NCBI RefSeq assembly: GCF_000516985.1
Contig: NW_006917095.1
Span: 2,999,095 to 3,063,094, forward strand
From: Pestalotiopsis fici W106-1
Taxonomy: Eukaryota > Ascomycota > Sordariomycetes > Amphisphaeriales > Sporocadaceae
Direction of reading: 5' to 3'
Length of the DNA: 64,000 nucleotides
Below, piece after piece: positions 39,518 through 50,443 of the stretch. Made by a program: the position numbers and the translations under genes. Below the pieces are notes generated by a model that saw nothing but the letters and a program-made list of their open reading frames with translations, ran no database searches and had not been told where the DNA came from. The stretch's first letter is position 1. Every line of letters starts with the position of its first letter.

Positions 39518-42500
39518 ATGGCTCCCAGTGCTATGCCCACATCTTCGGTTGAGCCGGCCACGAATGGCGTCGGAAAGTCAACCGGAGTTAGCAATGGTTT
39601 GAGCAACGGGGATGGCAGCAGTGTGAGCAACCGATTCGAAAACAGTCATGGTAATGGACCTGTGAACGGCAATGGCTCTTCTGAACTGCCCCCTACCGCC
39701 AACGGCGAGCCTTCCATGAGACGACCCGTCACCTTTAGCGACTCTATCGACTATTCACCAGCATTGCCGTCTCCCGAACCAAGCCAGGGTGTGAGGTTTG
39801 GATCCGGCACACACCGGATTCACTCCATCGGCCGCCACGAGACCGAAGCCAGCGGGCCTGGGAGGAGCTATGCCAGAGTCAGGTCATGGGGCAAGAGTTC
39901 GAGCAGTGCACAATACCCTCGCCTCTCCAAGCCTCTAGAACTCATGCGCTCCTCGTATGACTGCGTCGTCATTGGTTCCGGCTATGGAGGCGGTGTCGCT
40001 GCTTCGCGGATGGCGCGAGCAGGACAGTCCGTGTGTCTCCTCGAGCGAGGCAAGGAACGATGGCCCGGCGAGTTTCCCGCGGAAACAGGCGAAGCTCTGG
40101 ACCAGATGCACTATTCTGGCGAGTTTGCCCCTGGCTGGTTACCCAAGCAGCTCGTCAACGGAGGCGATCCCACGGGCATGTACCATCTTATTTTCGGCAA
40201 TGGCCAGAATGCCGTTGTTGCTAATGGTGAGTTTGAACTCTTTGTGTGTCACGTCAGACACGGCACTTGAAGAGCGCTTACTAACGAGGTGTGCGAAACC
40301 CAGGTCTCGGCGGAACAAGTCTGATCAATGCCAATGTGTATCTAGAAGCCGATGAACAAACTCTCAAGCAAGAGTCGTGGCCACGCGAGATTAGAAAGGA
40401 CCCCAAACGCGAAATGGAAAGATGTAAGATGACACATGACGCTGCTAGCTATATTGTGACGCTAGGCTGACTTTGTGCAACAGACTATGCAAAGGCCAGG
40501 AAAATGCTCGAGCCCGAAACGTACCCCGACGACTGGCCCGCGCTCCCCAAGCTAGATTTGCTCAAGAAGCAAGCAGAGGCTCTAAACATGAAGGAAAAGT
40601 TTCGAAAAGTCGAGCAAACGACACGATTCAGAAATGGCCCCAACGCTGCTGGCGTTGAAATGACACCGTCTGGCCTCACGGGCCAAGACTGCACGGGTGT
40701 CAATGACGGCTCAAAGAACTCCACCCTCGTCACATACGTTGCCGATGCTTGGAACTGGGGCGCCGAGATCTTTTGCGAGTCCGAGGTGCGGTACATCACC
40801 AAGGCGCCCGGCCGCGAAGGCTGGCTCATTTACTTTGCCTGGCACGGACGGAACCGGGGCCACTTCAAGGCCAACCTCCACGGCGACCTCATGTGGGTTC
40901 ATGCCAAAAAGGCCGTGTTCCTTGGTGCCGGCGCCATTGGCACCACTGAGATTCTCTTGAGAAGTAAAGAGATGGGACTTGAAATGAGTGACCAGGTTGG
41001 CTTGAACATGAGCGGCAATGGTGACATGCTGGCCTTTGGCTACAACACGGACGAGGAGGTCAATGGCATCGGCCGTACTCATGGCTCGCCATATCACCCC
41101 GTCGGGCCTTGCATCACCGGTATAATCGACAACAGAGAAGGACATGCTAACCCCCTGAACGGCTATGTCATTGAAGAGGGTGTCGTCCCCAAAGCACTGG
41201 CGCCTTTCCTGCAGGCCATGCTGGAGCTCCTCCCTGGCAGTGTGGGCCCCAAGGACGAGGGCCTGGTTGACACTCTCAAAGCGAATCTTGCCCGCTTCGG
41301 CTCCTTCTTCCTCGGCCCCTACTATCGCAGGGGTGCCATTGAGAGAACTCAGACATACCTCGTCATGTCGCACGACAGTAACCAAGCCATGCTCACGCTC
41401 AAGGACGACAAGCCAGTGCTCGAGTTCCTGGGTGTCGGCCGCAGCAACCACGTCAAGTTCTTGAACAATATCCTTGAAAAGGCCACCCGCGCCGTGGGGG
41501 GTACATTTGTGCAGAACCCTTGGTACGCCTTGATGGGCCAGCAACAAGTGACTGTTCACCCGATTGGTGGTGCATGCCTGGCTTCCGAAGGTAACGGTGC
41601 CAGCGGAGCTACCAACCATTTCGGCGAGGTGTTTATCGGCGACGGCGCCGAAACTCACCGCGGTCTCATGGTTGTCGATGCCGCCTTGATCCCGACTGCC
41701 CTGGGCGCCAACCCGCTTGCCACCATCACTGCTCTGGCTGAGCGCTGTGTCGAGCATTACTGCCTGCGACAACGCCTCACCATCAGTGAGCAGAAGAACG
41801 GTATCCTTGACCTCTTTGGTTCTCCACAATATGATTCTCAAATCTTTGCCGAGTCGGAAGATGATCAGGATGATGTGGTTAGCATCTCGAGTGCCAGTGA
41901 TGTAATCAAGTCTGCCCAGCGCATGAACGATGGCGGCTTTGGCTTCACTGAAGTCATGTCAGGTTTTATCCACCATGACCAAGGCTTGAAGGAGGAAAGC
42001 CAACAGTCGTACGATCTGGCTGCCAGAATCGCAGAGTCCAGATGCGAGTCGGCTCGCTTCTTCCTCAGCGTCCAGTCGTTCAACACGAGGTCCATTGTCC
42101 ACGACCCCGAGCATAGGGCCATGCTCACGGGTACCTTTTCTTGCCCGACCATTCCTGGATCTCCTTTCATGGTGCAACGCGGAGACTTTAATCTCTTCCG
42201 CCAATACCTCGACGCCCCTGGCACCAAGAATCTCGTGTACAACTTTATGATGCGAGGCACTGATGGCAGGCTTCTCCACTTTCGTGGTTTCAAGGTCGTT
42301 GACTCTTCCGTCGCCTTGAATCCTGTCCAATTCTGGCGTGCCACCAGCACCCTATATGTCACGATCAGAAAGGCTCGATACAACGGTTACTTCCGCGAGG
42401 ACATGCGCGAGGAGGAAGCTATGACAGGTACGGTCATTGCCAAGGGCATCATGAGAATCCAGCCTGCAGACTTTGCCAGTCAGATTCTCACCATGACGCC

Positions 42501-43779
42501 AACCGGTAGCGGGCTGCTGAAAAAGGCCATGAGCGCTGCTAGTTTCATGACCTACTTTACGCGAAAGTCATTGTCTCTTTTCCTCGCGCCCTTTACACCG
42601 CTCGAGTATCCCAGCCAGAGCTACAATGGCTACATCAACGAGACTCTACCCACGGCGACATATCAGATCCAGGCCGATGACAAGGTCATGACGCGGATGC
42701 AAATGTACGAGTCCACCAACCCGAATGTGGAAACAAAGGTTCTCTTCATGGTTCCTGGCGCCTCGGTGGACCACCAGATCTATGCCCTGCCCACCATTCG
42801 CTGCAATGCTGTCAACTACTTTACGCGAGCAGGCTACCGCGTCTACGTCAGCGTGCACCGCATCTGCGCATTGATGATTGCTCAAAACAACTGGACCACC
42901 TTTGACTCGCGCTTGGATATCAAGGCGTGTCTGGAAAAGATCCGCAAGGACAATGGCAAGAAGCCCGTCTACACGATTGCGCACTGCATGGGCAGCGTGG
43001 CCTTTTCCACGGGCCTGCTTGACGGCACGATTCCCGCCGACTGGATCCAGGGCATCACGTGCAGTCAGGTCTTTATGAACCCAATCTGGAACACCATGAA
43101 CATGATCAAAATCATGGCCTTTCCGATCCCGCTGGACAAGATCTACAAGCTGCTCTGCGGCTCGTGGTTCTCGTGCAGCACGGCGCACGACGACAGCTAC
43201 ATTCAAAAGGCGCTCAACGAGGTGCTGCGGCTCATGCCCGACGAGCGCAAGGAAATGTGCAACAACGCGTCGTGCCACCGCGTCAGCCTGACCTTTGGCC
43301 GGTGCTGGAACCACGCCAACCTCAACGAGGCGACGCACCGGCAGATTGACCGCTTCTTTGGCGGCGTCAACATGACGCTGCTGCACCTGCTCATGAAGCA
43401 GGGCTACGACGGCGGCGTCATGACCAACGCGCCCCTCTTTGACCGGCTCGACACCCCCGAGAACATCGCCAACCTGCGCGGCATTCCCTTTTTGCTCTTT
43501 GTCGGTCGCGATAACGCCGTCCTCAGCCCCGCGGCTACCGAGAAGACGTACGAGGTCCTCTGCGACACGTTTGGTACGCGCGATACTCGTGATAATGATG
43601 GTCTGCAGTACAAGCGCCGCGTCGTTCCCAACTATGGGCATCTCGATTGCTGGATGGGCCGTAATGCCTACAAGGACGTCTACCCCTTTGTTCGAGAAGA
43701 GGTGGACCGTGTTACTCGTGGCGAGGATTACCGCTTCGTCGAGCCGAATGATAAGTTTACGGAGCGCAGTGATTTTTAA
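39518..43779 (+). CDS. GMC oxidoreductase / alpha-beta hydrolase fusion (cholesterol-oxidase-like)
   Basis: Exons 39518-40226, 40304-40423 and 40484-43779 give 1374 residues. The first about 145 residues are Ser/Gly/Asn-rich and probably disordered. An FAD-binding Rossmann motif follows (VIGSGYGGGVAASRMARAG, from about residue 151), then the GMC signature GLGGTSLINANVYLEAD, spliced correctly across intron 1. The C-terminal GMC catalytic region has HPIGG (His about 635) and ANPLATI (Asn about 686). A middle domain (about 770-900) precedes a C-terminal alpha/beta-hydrolase domain. There the nucleophile elbow reads AHCMGS (Cys about 1111), with candidate acid Asp 1286 (VGRDNAV) and His 1329 (NYGHLDCW). 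Related bacterial and fungal proteins are annotated as cholesterol-oxidase-like. It probably oxidises a sterol or other hydrophobic alcohol and processes an ester or acyl product, but the substrate is unknown. Confidence 0.92.
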
Positions 43780-45509
43780 GCTGTGTTTGGATTTCTTTTG
43801 ATTTGCTTCATGTGTGGGAAAATATGGTGGAATGACGGAGAATACATGTTGTAAGATGACGTTGATCATATTTTTGACGGAGCGAGAAGAAGGATTTGGG
43901 TCTCTGGAGTTTAAGGCTATGGAGTATGGGTAGAAGAGGAAATGGGAGCGTATCTCTTCTCCTTGATTGGTTTTTCATTATTTTGGTATATACCCGGGGA
44001 AGTCCTCTTTCATTGGATCTCCCACTTTTCTTGTTCATCTAAGGCTTTTCTCTGGTCGACTTTCCTTGATGCAAACTCAATAGATGGTCATTGGGACGAG
44101 GATTATACATTGTCGTAGTCTTTTGGATACTTGTTTTCGAAATAGTCAAACTCGACAATATACAACGGCTGGACCAAGAAAATATGCATACATGCTTCCA
44201 AGATAGTGCTGCTCATTTTGGTCAAGTTCAAGGTCTTTAGATAGTGGCAGCCAGCCCGATCATATTGACATGTCTCTAGCACTAGCGGACGATACCAAAT
44301 GAATGTATACCTCAAGAATGAAAAACTTTAAGCAGTCCTTCTATTGCCAGCATAGAAGCTTGACTTACGGTTGCCCGTAGGAAGAAGCACGGGCCATGGC
44401 GAACACTTGTGAAGGAAGCCTTTGTAGTGGCTGCGCCTCGCTTACCCGGTCCACAGGTTCCCCAAGTCACACCGACACGAGACATGGGAAACAAGTTTAT
44501 TTTGTCGGACCAATTGTAACCATCTGCTATGCAGTACAAAGTAGATAAAGAGATTAGAGATAAATGTATGAACTAAATAGGCCTAAAATATATTTGCCTG
44601 ACTTCACTTTTATTAATAAATTTTTTTTATTAAGCTACTTCGTTGACGACGCGCACCTAAGCCAGGCAATAGATACTTTTACTTCTCATCTATCAGCGCC
44701 CCTGGTTTCGGAGTGGTCCAAACCAAAAACGATCGTGTACCTGGCTGGGTAGTGTAGCGCCCCAACTAACGTTACCGGTTCGCAAATCTGGCGAATAGGC
44801 GGGCGCAACAGTAAACGGTTCCTGCGATGCGGTATCCAAGAACGGCGAGTTTCTTGATTCTAGGTGTAGTCTCGCTGTGCAATGCCTAGATGCAAGTCGG
44901 CAGAGGTATGGGAGATGGTAAATTGGCCAGCCCAAAAAAAAAAAAAAAAAAAAAAGGCATTACGTAGTCTGCGCACTCGCTATGAGATGTGCAAGATGCC
45001 ATAATGCGGGTTGCTAGATCTTGTTAGCCCTCCCCGGAGTAGGTTGGCAGGACCTGGTCCCGACGACATGGTAGATAGACACAAGAGTTAGCATGCTTGG
45101 GAAGAAGGCCATGTACACCCGCATATGCCAAGGACTGCGCCGATTCTTGCTCACTACTTGTTAAGTGGGCTTGAACGGGAATGCAACCTTTGTTATGGTG
45201 CCTGCTAGGTCACGTGTCCATTCATGATAGTCGGCTCCGGGGAACGCGTGAAAATGGGGCTGCTTTCCACCCTCTTTACACGAGAAACATGCAAGTTCAC
45301 GTGACTTCCTGGCTAATCGTTGCACATACTATGTAGTACCATCCATCGATTTCATGTGCAGTGATTGGGTCTTGGACAGAAAAGGGGGGCGGTGCAACAG
45401 CCAGCAGCCAGGACTGCATCACCCTGAAGACGGATGGAATGGGCGTCCGTACGGGCGCGCTAATGGATCTGACGGTGATTAGCGGGATTCGGCCGGCATT
45501 CATGGGCTA
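43780..45509. other. Intergenic; start of repeat-rich accessory region
   Basis: The GMC gene 3' flank comes first. A partial copy of a minus-strand module is at 44103-44222 (separate entry). Short AT-rich segments and an A-run of about 22 near 44934-44955 follow. No supported protein gene. Confidence 0.45.
44103..44222 (-). repeat. Partial copy of duplicated minus-strand module
   Basis: From the ATG at 44216 the minus-strand frame begins MSSTILEACMHIFLVQPLYI and ends at a stop at 44103. A second copy at 48873 begins MSSNILKASMHDFLVQPLYI. The two share an identical ACGGCTGGACCAA block and about 60 bp of aligned DNA, while neighbouring sequence diverges. The frame-preserving differences suggest descent from a coding exon, but gene structure is not resolved. 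Confidence 0.5.
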
Positions 45510-45847
45510 TCCCCTTAGCTGGCGAGCACCCTCCTTGCCTTATATGGTAGGTTGGGTACGCCAAGTCTGGGAAAACTGGAGTACAGCCCATTATTTCAAC
45601 GAAAGCCTCCGTGTTTCTTTGCATTTTACTCCTTATGTATCGGGTTCAAAAAAATTGAAAAAATAATATTTAAGTATTCTAAATGCTTATTTATCTTATA
45701 CCAAGTGGAAGAATCAAGTTTTCATTATTGATACTGAATTATTCCAGCTAAAAGTTCGAGGTGTGCATCCGCATACATCATTGGCTATACCAACAAGTAC
45801 TACCTGGCGATCAGGGCAAAAAGGGTGGTGCTCGCCAGCTAAGGGGA
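45510..45847. mobile_element. 338-bp MITE with 21-bp terminal inverted repeats
   Basis: The ends are perfect inverted repeats: the left end reads TCCCCTTAGCTGGCGAGCAC and the right end is its exact reverse complement, with weaker inverted similarity continuing inwards. The element is flanked on both sides by TA, the target duplication of Tc1/mariner/pogo (Fot1-like) transposons. The interior is AT-rich and has no transposase, so this is a non-autonomous element. Confidence 0.85.
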
Positions 45848-46598
45848 TACAACGAAATGTATGTTTAAGCAGACACTAACTTGCTTGACTTGCTGCATGA
45901 GCTGGCGCGCCGCAGAACGAAAAAGCACAAGCACCACAAGCAGAGGCCCGCCCGGCTGGGATCATGGGGCGGAAGAATTGGGGGAGTTACCGCTATTACT
46001 GCTGACTGCTGGCTACTGCTTTGCACGATCGAGTGGGCAATCCCTAGATATATTGTATTATTGGGTTAGCGGTTGCAATATGATTTTATAAGCAGGAAGC
46101 TATTGGAACCATCTTCGGTCTGCCATAAAGACTCGGCCATCTGGATAGATCCCATGCGACCGAACCATAGTATACTAGGCCAGGGGAGTTTGAAGTTTGG
46201 CAAGGACGCTAGCAGACGCGACCTTGGCTGGCCCCTGCCGTGGGTGGGTGGATGAGTGGATGAGAGACGGTCGAAACTTGAACCGTGGACTTGGTTGCTA
46301 AGACTCAACAGACATGCGCCAGTTAGCCTCGACGCTACCTCGACGCTACCTCGCACCGGAAGCCGGGACTAAGGTAAGGTAGAAGCGTGCTGGCTAGGCT
46401 ACATGCTACCAAAAGAAGCTGGTGGGATGCCCGATCTTAGCTTTGATTCTTTCCTACAACTCGTAGATAAAAACAGCGTCTTCCACGAAACTCCGCTAAC
46501 TTTTGTTTTTCCCACTCGATTCAATTTTATATTCTACTTTACTTGACAATATATTTCTGCTTGATTTTATGAAAACTCCGAACTGTCACAAATGATCC
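45848..46598. other. Intergenic upstream of membrane-protein ORF copy 1
   Basis: No supported gene. A 13-base direct duplication (CCTCGACGCTACC unit) is at about 46327-46353. The last about 40 bases align with the leader of copy 2 at 49735-49774. Confidence 0.45.
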
Positions 46599-46850
46599 AT
46601 GTCTTCTGCTCAGCCAATGTCCTCAGAAGTGGTGGTAGCAATTGCCGTGGGCTTGCCGTCCTTGCTCATAGCGCTCATCGCATTGTGGCTGGCCTACCTC
46701 ACCTTTGCACACACACGCTCGTTATATCGAGATACGCAATACTCTATGCATTTACTCTCGCATCACTATAGAGCATCGACGACGAACCAACCGGAAACAC
46801 CCGCTCGCAGAAGGCAATTGCTCTCCTCAGATGCGGCTGAACCCCTTTGA
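46599..46850 (+). CDS. Small single-pass membrane protein, copy 1
   Basis: 83 residues beginning MSSAQPMSSEVVVAIAVGLP. A hydrophobic segment spans about residues 10-36 (VVVAIAVGLPSLLIALIALW then LAYLTF), followed by a short cytosolic-type tail with YRDTQYSMH. The paralogue at 49775 is collinear through residue 51. Most DNA differences between the two are at third codon positions, so the N-terminal half looks maintained as protein, whereas the C-terminal tails diverge in sequence and length. No family is recognised. The similarity extends past the stop, so the annotated C-terminus may be incomplete or the gene may be spliced. Confidence 0.6.
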   Translation: MSSAQPMSSEVVVAIAVGLPSLLIALIALWLAYLTFAHTRSLYRDTQYSMHLLSHHYRASTTNQPETPARRRQLLSSDAAEPL

Positions 46851-48930
46851 CCCACGTCGTTATCAAGCAACACCATCATGATGTGAGATTTCCCAAGTAC
46901 CACCTCAGAATCGGAAGCCCTGACAATCACATCTGCAAAAGCGATAATTCTGCTGCTCGAACACTTCAAAGACGAACTGGTCCAGCCAGAAGAGAGTACC
47001 CGACATTCGCCAATTCTCTGCACGCAGCTGTGCTGGCTCTACCAACTCGACTACTATTTCATCGCTTTATAGTCCATCCACATTTATTCCTTACGGCCCC
47101 ACACCCGGCGCAAAGCATAACCAGTAAACCATCTTCCGACTCCAAGACAACATTGATTCAGCCCAAGCAAAATGGACTCAATCGGCTGATACTACAAGAA
47201 GAGAAGGAGAGCAAGAGAGATGCTAGTGATTTCAAGAGGGCTCAATCGTGTGCAGGCTGAGCCACGCTTGAAATTTGGCGATTTTGTATTGAACTTCAGC
47301 GTGTTCGTTAGCGGTAAATATGTTGTTAGAATGAATATATTGTCATAAGCAAGAATTTTGGACATTTTCAAAACGTGCATTTCCAGCAGGCTTAATAGCA
47401 AGCGCGTGCAACACCCGATTTTTGATGGAAAGTAATTGATGATAGCCTTCCTATTCAGAGAGCAGAAGGCTGCTACTGCCAAGGTGGATTACTATTAGTC
47501 GGACCCCTAAGCCAACTAGACTAGGTTAGGTTATAGAATGTCGCTAGGGGCAAACCCACTGCGTACGATCGTATGCAGGCTGCATCAGGAATCGCAGGCC
47601 CCGAATTGATTACTTCGAAAATTTCCCACAGATCCAAGTGAAAAACGTGCTGGTTATGAAAGGGTTCTTGATACGGCGAGATGGGGCTCGTCTGCTCACC
47701 CTTCTCGAAAAGCCGCGCCCATATGCATAGCTAACGTTCCGCTCATCTCCTCGCGCACATATGCACGAAGCAGCGTGGCCTGTGTCCAGCAGCGTGTCGC
47801 CAATCACAGATGCGCGCTCCTCTCTATTTCTGGATTAGGCTGATGCGCGTCTCACCCCTTCAGAACAACGCCCAGTGAGTGCAGACCATGGGTCAACAGG
47901 ACTGACAGGGCGCCTCTTCTTGGCCTTCTAGAAGTTCCTTAGGGCAGAGACTACTACTTAGTTCGTACAAGGGAATGGGTAGTGATCGCTTCCCATCTTA
48001 GCGAAGTATGTTTCCAACCACTTACACAAACGATTGATACTGTTCAGTCGGGCGGCATGCAAGCAGAAGTGAATGACATTGGCTCGGGGCTAAGTTGGAG
48101 CATTTACCACACAAACTCCCCTCGGAAAATCAACAATATTCGGTAATACTAATTGCAAAACTTTCTGTTTTCAAACTTGTGAAGGACTTTTGGGAGGAAG
48201 AGAATAAAAAGCTGCAACCACATTACCAAGAGATGTTTCGCATTCAATGAACCAACGTGATCCGAGCATGAAAATTTGCAAGCTCTCCGAGCTGGAGCTG
48301 CCGGATTGTTGATGCAGGTCGCATGATAATAGTCAATTCGTATAATGCACCACAATCCGCATTTTCTATCTCATATGCAACTTTTACAAAGTCCCAATTG
48401 ACTACCACAGAAGCCCAAGTCTCATTCATTGTATTCAAGGTCATGGTTTTGCGCCTTTGTTTGCGTTCACTCGCGATGCACTCTGGAGAAAAGGCAGCCT
48501 TGACGGTGAGTTGAGAGTACGAATTTGCAACTACCACGATGCTAACAAGTCACGTCAGGTTGGGCTGCATATCAAAAACTTGGATCTCAAAGGCGCACTT
48601 CTAGTATTACTTGCGGAAGTTAAACATCACGGCAGTGATCGCTGTACATACTTCTCAAGCTCGGTCCAGCTCAGCTCGGCCGCTTTCGGCTTGCGCATTA
48701 GAGCGTCTAGCTCGTGTAGGTATTGCACGAGAGGGGAAATATGTTGTTAATGGCTGGATATTCAAGCAGCAGTAGACAGCTTCATAATCGATGGGCCGGC
48801 GAAAGCTTGACGATATATATAACGGCTGGACCAAAAAATCATGCATAGAAGCTTTCAAGATATTGCTGCTCATGTTTATGGAATTGAAGGTTTTCGTGGA
48901 ATGATGACCAAAATCGTTACACTGGCATAA
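46851..48930. repeat. Segmental duplication unit 1: tail and minus-strand module
   Basis: The tail around 47041-47500 aligns with the two sides of the retroelement in unit 2: left side about 50230-50264, right side about 57623-58010 (shared TTTATTCCTTA, GCGTATTCGTTAGCG-like and CAGCCTT blocks). The section at 48580-48810 aligns with 58330-58620. On the minus strand both encode an RRPI(D/N)-EAV-CCL stretch followed by Arg/Ala-rich sequence. Similarity is clear but diverged (roughly three-quarters identical by eye), so this is an old duplication. No complete gene can be assembled in the module. Confidence 0.6.
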
Positions 48931-49302
48931 TTGCAGCATTAGCTAACGATTTTAGGTAGTTATATGTGCAAAGCTTACATAAATTACAAGGGGTCCTTTT
49001 TGTGCTTTTTATGCTGCTAGTGATGTGTATGCAGCATAATGCTGCAGGTACTGCCAATGGCCAATATGATGAGAGGCTTGGGTACTAGGTACCTAGGTAG
49101 CTGAAGGTCTTTTTTTTGATGCTGCCATGGCTGCCACGTGACCAAAGCAGTGTCAAAGGTCTCTAGGCCGGCTGTGCAAAAACCTAGGAGCGATAGGATA
49201 GATGTGTGGGAAGGAATCAGAACAAGTCATCCGGGAGGGAGGGGGAAAAAAAAGCATTACAAGTCCATGCGCTTTGCCGTTGGAAAAGGCGGATCTGCAC
49301 CC
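48931..49302. other. Spacer before assembly gap
   Basis: No supported gene. Open frames running into the gap are artefacts of translating N. Confidence 0.5.
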
Positions 49303-49402
49303 NNNNNNNNNNNNNNNNNNNNNNNNNNNNNNNNNNNNNNNNNNNNNNNNNNNNNNNNNNNNNNNNNNNNNNNNNNNNNNNNNNNNNNNNNNNNNNNNNN
49401 NN
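49303..49402. other. Assembly gap, exactly 100 N
   Basis: A run of exactly 100 N, the conventional placeholder for a gap of unknown size. Sequence order across it depends on scaffolding. Confidence 1.
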
Positions 49403-49453
49403 CCCTACCCCCCTATGTCCCTCTTTCCTGTGCTCTCGAGCAGAATCGACTAT

Positions 49454-49557
49454 GATACTTCCTTGGAGATCTGGGCGGTGTCTGGCCTGATCTGGTTTAG
49501 TCGACCAGCTTGGTGGTAACGGGAAGAGCGCAAGGTTCTCGGCTACACCCAACTATA
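49454..49557 (+). repeat. 104-bp dispersed repeat, copy 2 (candidate small RNA gene)
   Basis: Identical to the reverse complement of 11522-11625 except for one G/A difference. It starts GATACTTCCTTGG and ends CCCAACTATA; similarity stops abruptly at both edges. Unlike copy 1 it has no immediate T-run downstream. It lies between the assembly gap and the leader of membrane-protein copy 2. Confidence 0.75.
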
Positions 49558-49774
49558 AAGTATCCTTCCATCTTACCACCCTACGCGCAGCCCCACTTCT
49601 TGGATCTCAATCACTTACACTATCACCTACATATGTACACCATCACTTGCTTTGTTTCTTCACCTTTCCAAACAACAATTTTCACTTCCTTTTTTCCCCC
49701 ATCCCTTTAAGCCTTATTACGAGTCGCCATTTTTGTTTGATTTTAAGAGAATTCCAAAGTGTTTATTCAGATTC

Positions 49775-50074
49775 ATGTCGTCTTCTAAATCGATGTCTCC
49801 AGAAGTCGTGGTTGGGATAGCTGTGGGATTGCCATCCTTACTTATGGCGCTGATCTCCCTTTGGCTGGCTTACCTTACATTTTCCCATACACGCTTATTA
49901 TATCGAGACACGCAATACTCTATGCATCAACAACAGCTCCACTATACATTATCGACAACAAACCGGTGGGAAATGTCCACTCGTGGCAGGCCATTGCCAT
50001 TGCCACTACCAAATGCTGGTGCTGCCCTTTGGTCCACACCACCGTTAGCCGATCTCATGTTCCGATGTGCTTGA
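49775..50074 (+). CDS. Small single-pass membrane protein, copy 2
   Basis: 99 residues from the ATG at 49775, beginning MSSSKSMSPEVVVGIAVGLP. The transmembrane segment is at about residues 10-36 and the post-membrane motif YRDTQYSMH matches copy 1 exactly. The upstream in-frame start at 49652 is rejected because similarity to copy 1 begins only about 40 bp before 49775. The tail differs from copy 1 (Pro/Leu repeats, ending LMFRCA). The retrotransposon starts about 200 bp after the stop and splits the 3' region that is continuous in unit 1, so the transcript's 3' end is probably altered. Confidence 0.6.
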   Translation: MSSSKSMSPEVVVGIAVGLPSLLMALISLWLAYLTFSHTRLLYRDTQYSMHQQQLHYTLSTTNRWEMSTRGRPLPLPLPNAGAALWSTPPLADLMFRCA

Positions 50075-50264
50075 ACATATCAATTAATACCATTATATGG
50101 ATCAGGTTGGTGCCATGTCAGACCCTGGATGAGCAACTCAGTAAGCGATAACTTTTTTTTTTTTTTAAGTTGATTAAGACAACCCAAGTCAAGTGCTTGA
50201 ACACTTGAATATCGATCTTACCAAATCCAATTGTGATTTCAGCGCTAATACTTTATAGTTGCCA

Positions 50265-50269
50265 TTTGT
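50265..50269. repeat. Target-site duplication, left (TTTGT)
   Basis: Five bases directly before the left LTR. The matching right copy at 57623-57627 reads TTTAT, one transition different. The uninterrupted paralogous site near 47090 reads CATTTATTCC, supporting TTTAT as the target. Confidence 0.65.
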
Positions 50270-50443
50270 TGTTGAATAGTCAGGTAGCTGCAGAATAGAC
50301 AGGGGGTCGATGCATATATATTAATATAACTTGATAATCTATACAAAAGGCTACTTCTAAAAGGTTTTGTGGTACTTTTATTATATAAGGTTTTTATTAG
50401 CTGTATAGTAGCTGGTATTTCCCCGTAATGCTATAGTTTAATA
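50270..50443 (-). repeat. Left LTR, 174 bp (3' LTR of the element)
   Basis: Aligns without gaps to 57449-57622. All the differences I checked in the first 40 bases are G/A or C/T transitions. The ends fit a TGTTG...CAACA-type terminus after C-to-T change. On the minus strand the purine tract AAAAGGG lies just before it, as expected for a polypurine tract preceding a 3' LTR. Confidence 0.88.

Noticed and set aside
40711..41841. 376-codon minus-strand open frame
   Set aside because: Antisense to the GMC catalytic region; same explanation.
42646..43869. 407-codon minus-strand open frame
   Set aside because: Antisense shadow of the GMC/hydrolase exon. GC-rich codon usage on the plus strand keeps this frame open; it has no domain and the sense strand carries clear motifs.
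49138..49552. Open frames crossing the 100-N run
   Set aside because: They exist only because N codons are read through as X.
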